The translations under genes were made by a program, and so were the position numbers. 7,911 nt of DNA from Firmicutes bacterium UBA5499. Lineage in GTDB: Bacteria > Bacillota > DTU084. Shown here piece after piece: positions 5,408-7,911 of the stretch (position 1 is its first letter; every line of letters begins with the position of its first letter). The notes under the pieces are model-generated. The model ran no database searches. It saw only the letters and a program-made list of their open reading frames with translations, and was not told the DNA's origin. The stretch is from the NCBI GenBank assembly GCA_002426275.1, contig DIPB01000160.1:36858-44768 (forward strand). Reading direction: 5' to 3'.

Positions 5408-7813
5408 CTAGTCTACGCCCCGGAAAAAGTGACCCCTTGTAATGGGAACGCCAAAGATTTTTTCCTCTTCTTCCCGGATTCCCGCAGGCGCTCGATAATC
5501 AGGATTATCCCAGGCCGCATCCAATTGCGCTCGGTACAAAGCGATCTCCTTCTCCCAAGCGCTGGCGTTGCCTAAAGGCGCTTCGATTCTCAGCGCGGAA
5601 AGGCCTAAATTCAGAATCGTGGGTAATTCCTCCAGCACCGAAAGCTGATGGCTGTTATAAATCGTGGTGCGGCAGCCGGCATCTTGCTGCAGGGGAAACT
5701 TAATTCCCAGTCTGTCCTTCAGATACCAGGTGCCCTGACTGCAGGGCCTGAGCTCGCAGCCGCAGTCTGTGGAAAATGCGCTGCCCACCGGGCAATGCTT
5801 TGTGATCATCACCGGCAAATCGCCGCCTGCGATTACTTCAAAAGCGCCGTCATTATGAGCCAGCAGCTCTCCGATCTGTTCGTGCCGCAGCTCAACCGAA
5901 AGCGTCACCCGACTAATCCCCCGGGAAAACAGCTGCGCTGCCGCTTTGCTGTTCATGACATTAAAGCCGAAGTCGCTGGCAAGCGGCAGTCCCAATGTTT
6001 GCGCAGCCAGGACTTGCCCCAAGTGTCCCAGGAGGATCCCATCCGGGTACGGCGCGCTTTGAACCAAAGCGGCATAGCGCCGCGTCTCGGCCTGCGAAAT
6101 GATTCTGGGCCAAGCGAGAAACGCTTTCCGCCCTGCGGAGGCGATTGCCGTAAGCGCCTCCTCCAGATCCGACAATTCCGCCGGCAGGTAAATGAGATCT
6201 GCGCCCGCATTTAAGGCAGCCCGCCACAAGCCTTCTCCGACCTTCACCGTTAACAGCGGCTTGCGGCTTTTGCGGGCTGCCTGTGAAAAGCTGAGAGCGC
6301 GAAAGGTAGGCGGCAACTTGCGAGCACCGGAAATTTTGGCGCTTAAAGCCTCCGCCGCTTTCCTGCGCAACCTATTCAGCTCGCTGGGCGGCAGCGCCAA
6401 GGCGCCTTCAAGATCCAAGATCAATTCTCCGCCGCTGAACGGAGTATCGCCCAGTTTAAACAGATGCCTGGCAGCGATCTCTGCGTCCAACGCCCGCTTG
6501 CGGGCGCTTTCCGCTACGGCCTCTCCTTGGATTTCAACTGTAGTTCCCCCGGCTTCGGCCTTGAGTGTGACCGGCGCTCCAACCTTCCCTTTTAGCGTGA
6601 AGGAAAGGGGAAGGCGGGCTTCTTTTTCGTAGCTGGCGGCAGCCCGATCCAAAAGGCGCTTGTCCGCCGTGCGGAAAACCCGATCTCCAGGGGAAACCCG
6701 GCCTGAGAGCTCAACCCAGACTTGTCCGGTTTGTGCTTCCGCCAAAGGCTTGCCGCGCTGATCCAGCATTTTCTCAACTGTGGCTCCCACTCTGCCTTTG
6801 GAGACCCACACCTCGATCCCGTCGCCTACCGTCAGGGGGCTATCCAAGCTGATCAGTGCCTGCCGCTTTTGGGGCAAGTATTCCTTAATCCTGCCCACAG
6901 GGACCCCGCGATTGTTAGGACGCTGATAGCTCATCAGATCCCCTCCCGGATTCTGAAACAAGTAGCCTGTGGTGAAGCCGCGATTGAAAATCTGCAGCAG
7001 CTCCTCATCTCCGGGCAAAGGCCCACCTTGAGCCAACTTATCTAAAGCTTCCCTGTAGGTACGCACCACTGTGGCCACATACTCCGGTCTTTTCATCCGG
7101 CCTTCGATCTTCAGGGACTTCACGCCTGCCTCTTGCAACTGGGGCAAAGCCGGCAGGCAGCACAGATCTTTGGGACTCAAAAGGTGACCCGCCTTCACTT
7201 CTCCGCCCTTGGGGTCTAGAAGCGTATACGGCAGCCTGCAAGGCTGAGCGCAGCGGCCGCGGTTGCCGCTGCGTCCCCCGATGAGGCTGCTGAATAAACA
7301 CTGGCCGCTGTAGCAAATGCACAGCGCTCCGTGAATGAAAACTTCAGTTTCAATTCCGGTCCGGGCAATTGAAGCGATCTCAGGCAGAGAAAGTTCCCGG
7401 GCCAAAACAACCCGCCGGAGCCCCAGCGAGGCCAGATAGCGCACCGCGTTTTCCTCATGTAGGGTCATTTGCGTGCTGGCATGCAGCGGCAGGTCCGGCA
7501 GCGCCTCCCTGAGGACGGAGATCAGCCCCAGATCAGTGACAATTAACCCGTCTATCCCCAAGGCGTACAGCTTGGCCGCATAATCCACCGCTTGGGGCAG
7601 CTCTTCTTCCCGCAGGAGCGTATTTAACGTTACGTAAAGCTTTACTCCGTGCTGATGGGCGTAGAGCGTGGCGCTTTCCAACTGGGAAAAATCAAAATTT
7701 GCGGCAAATTGCCGCGCGCTGTACGCTTTGCCTCCTAAATACACCGCGTCCGCGCCGTTATGGACGGCGGCCAGGAAAGCTTCCCAACCGCCTGCGGGAG
7801 CTAACAGTTCCAC
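5408..7813 (-). CDS. U32 family protein with DUF3656-type extension (RlhA/TrhP-like RNA hydroxylation factor)
   Basis: 801 residues. The N-terminal barrel opens with ELLAPAGGWEAFLAAV and NGADAVYLGG (19-28). It carries the U32 signature EVFIHGALCICYSGQCLFSS (157-176) and NRGRCAQPCR (184-193), then LLSPKDLC, KIEGRMKRPEYVA and FNRGFTTGYL. Cys165/167, Cys172, Cys188 and Cys192 fit a cluster-binding set. Residues about 300-510 form the extension seen in long U32 proteins (DUF3656 region). The remaining part looks like a second barrel, with AALNAGADLIYLP (532-544) echoing the first and a second cysteine group (674, 684, 686, 691, 713). Characterised relatives in E. coli, RlhA and TrhP, hydroxylate 23S rRNA C2501 and tRNA U34 in an iron-sulfur- and prephenate-dependent way, although the family was first named as peptidases. 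Which RNA is the target here cannot be told. The start is GTG 7811-7813, the only start codon in frame before the window edge, with only a weak ribosome binding site; it overlaps the upstream stop by one base. Confidence 0.92.
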   Translation of the reverse strand: MELLAPAGGWEAFLAAVHNGADAVYLGGKAYSARQFAANFDFSQLESATLYAHQHGVKLYVTLNTLLREEELPQAVDYAAKLYALGIDGLIVTDLGLISVLREALPDLPLHASTQMTLHEENAVRYLASLGLRRVVLARELSLPEIASIARTGIETEVFIHGALCICYSGQCLFSSLIGGRSGNRGRCAQPCRLPYTLLDPKGGEVKAGHLLSPKDLCCLPALPQLQEAGVKSLKIEGRMKRPEYVATVVRTYREALDKLAQGGPLPGDEELLQIFNRGFTTGYLFQNPGGDLMSYQRPNNRGVPVGRIKEYLPQKRQALISLDSPLTVGDGIEVWVSKGRVGATVEKMLDQRGKPLAEAQTGQVWVELSGRVSPGDRVFRTADKRLLDRAAASYEKEARLPLSFTLKGKVGAPVTLKAEAGGTTVEIQGEAVAESARKRALDAEIAARHLFKLGDTPFSGGELILDLEGALALPPSELNRLRRKAAEALSAKISGARKLPPTFRALSFSQAARKSRKPLLTVKVGEGLWRAALNAGADLIYLPAELSDLEEALTAIASAGRKAFLAWPRIISQAETRRYAALVQSAPYPDGILLGHLGQVLAAQTLGLPLASDFGFNVMNSKAAAQLFSRGISRVTLSVELRHEQIGELLAHNDGAFEVIAGGDLPVMITKHCPVGSAFSTDCGCELRPCSQGTWYLKDRLGIKFPLQQDAGCRTTIYNSHQLSVLEELPTILNLGLSALRIEAPLGNASAWEKEIALYRAQLDAAWDNPDYRAPAGIREEEEKIFGVPITRGHFFRGVD

Positions 7814-7911
7814 TATCTTTTTACCCGCAAAAGGCCGGAGCAGGTGAGAACTTCCACGCCTCTGCGCTCCAGCTGATCCAAGATCAGATTCATTCCCAGC
7901 GAATCGCTGGC
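7813..7911 (-). CDS. C-terminal end of an unidentified gene (5'-truncated by window edge)
   Basis: The minus strand from the window edge is open for 32 codons and stops at TAG 7813-7815. The visible end reads DSLGMNLILDQLERRGVEVL followed by TCSGLLRVKR, a helix-then-strand pattern typical of an alpha/beta protein edge. The TAG shares its G with the GTG start of the U32 gene (TAGTG), the arrangement expected of coupled neighbours in one operon; this supports the frame being real, as one alternative frame is stopped early. The family is not recognisable from this much sequence. It does not resemble the coiled-coil end of ZapA, which often lies near mutS2 in Firmicutes. Confidence 0.7.
   Translation of the reverse strand, partial: ASDSLGMNLILDQLERRGVEVLTCSGLLRVKR

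Overview
The window looks like chromosomal DNA from a moderately GC-rich member of the Bacillota (Firmicutes), probably a Clostridia-type lineage. The basis is gene content (MutS2 with a C-terminal Smr domain, a long U32/DUF3656 protein, a two-half P-loop ATPase of the PRK06851 type, DUF523), strong GGAGG-type ribosome binding sites, and frequent GTG/TTG starts. This is inference from family distribution; no rRNA or other taxonomic marker is present. I see no phage, insertion sequence, CRISPR array, tRNA or rRNA.

Layout from left to right. (1) 1-856, minus strand: the first 285 codons of a carbohydrate esterase family 15 (glucuronoyl esterase-like) protein without a signal peptide, cut by the window edge. 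(2) 857-944: a short divergent intergenic region with a small palindrome. (3) 945-2036, plus strand: an ATPase with one intact P-loop half and a second half whose Walker A motif is eroded. (4) 2014-2421, minus: a DUF523 protein, tail-to-tail with the ATPase gene and overlapping it by 23 bases. (5) 2428-4803, minus: full-length mutS2, six bases upstream of the DUF523 gene, with an extended -10 promoter directly ahead of it. (6) 4842-5168: about 330 bases without a convincing gene, partly AT-rich, with several inverted repeats. (7) 5169-5354, minus: a 61-residue protein matching only the C-terminal domain of a larger ArsR-type regulator family. (8) 5408-7813, minus: an 801-residue U32 protein whose fold appears to be present twice, each copy with its own cysteine set. 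(9) 7813-7911, minus: the last 32 codons of an unidentified gene, whose TAG stop shares one base with the GTG start of the U32 gene.

Two minus-strand transcription units are likely: [unknown]-U32-mini-regulator, and mutS2-DUF523 from its own promoter. MutS2 acts on nucleic acid structures or collided ribosomes. U32 proteins of this class are Fe-S-dependent RNA hydroxylation factors, so this side of the window is translation and genome maintenance housekeeping. The CE15 esterase and the ATPase are divergently arranged and show no obvious functional link to it. The points most worth following up are the ATPase with a degenerate second P-loop, the stand-alone ArsR C-terminal mini-protein, the apparently cytoplasmic CE15 esterase, and the unexplained 4842-5168 gap. 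I did not find strong evidence for a wholly new multi-gene system.
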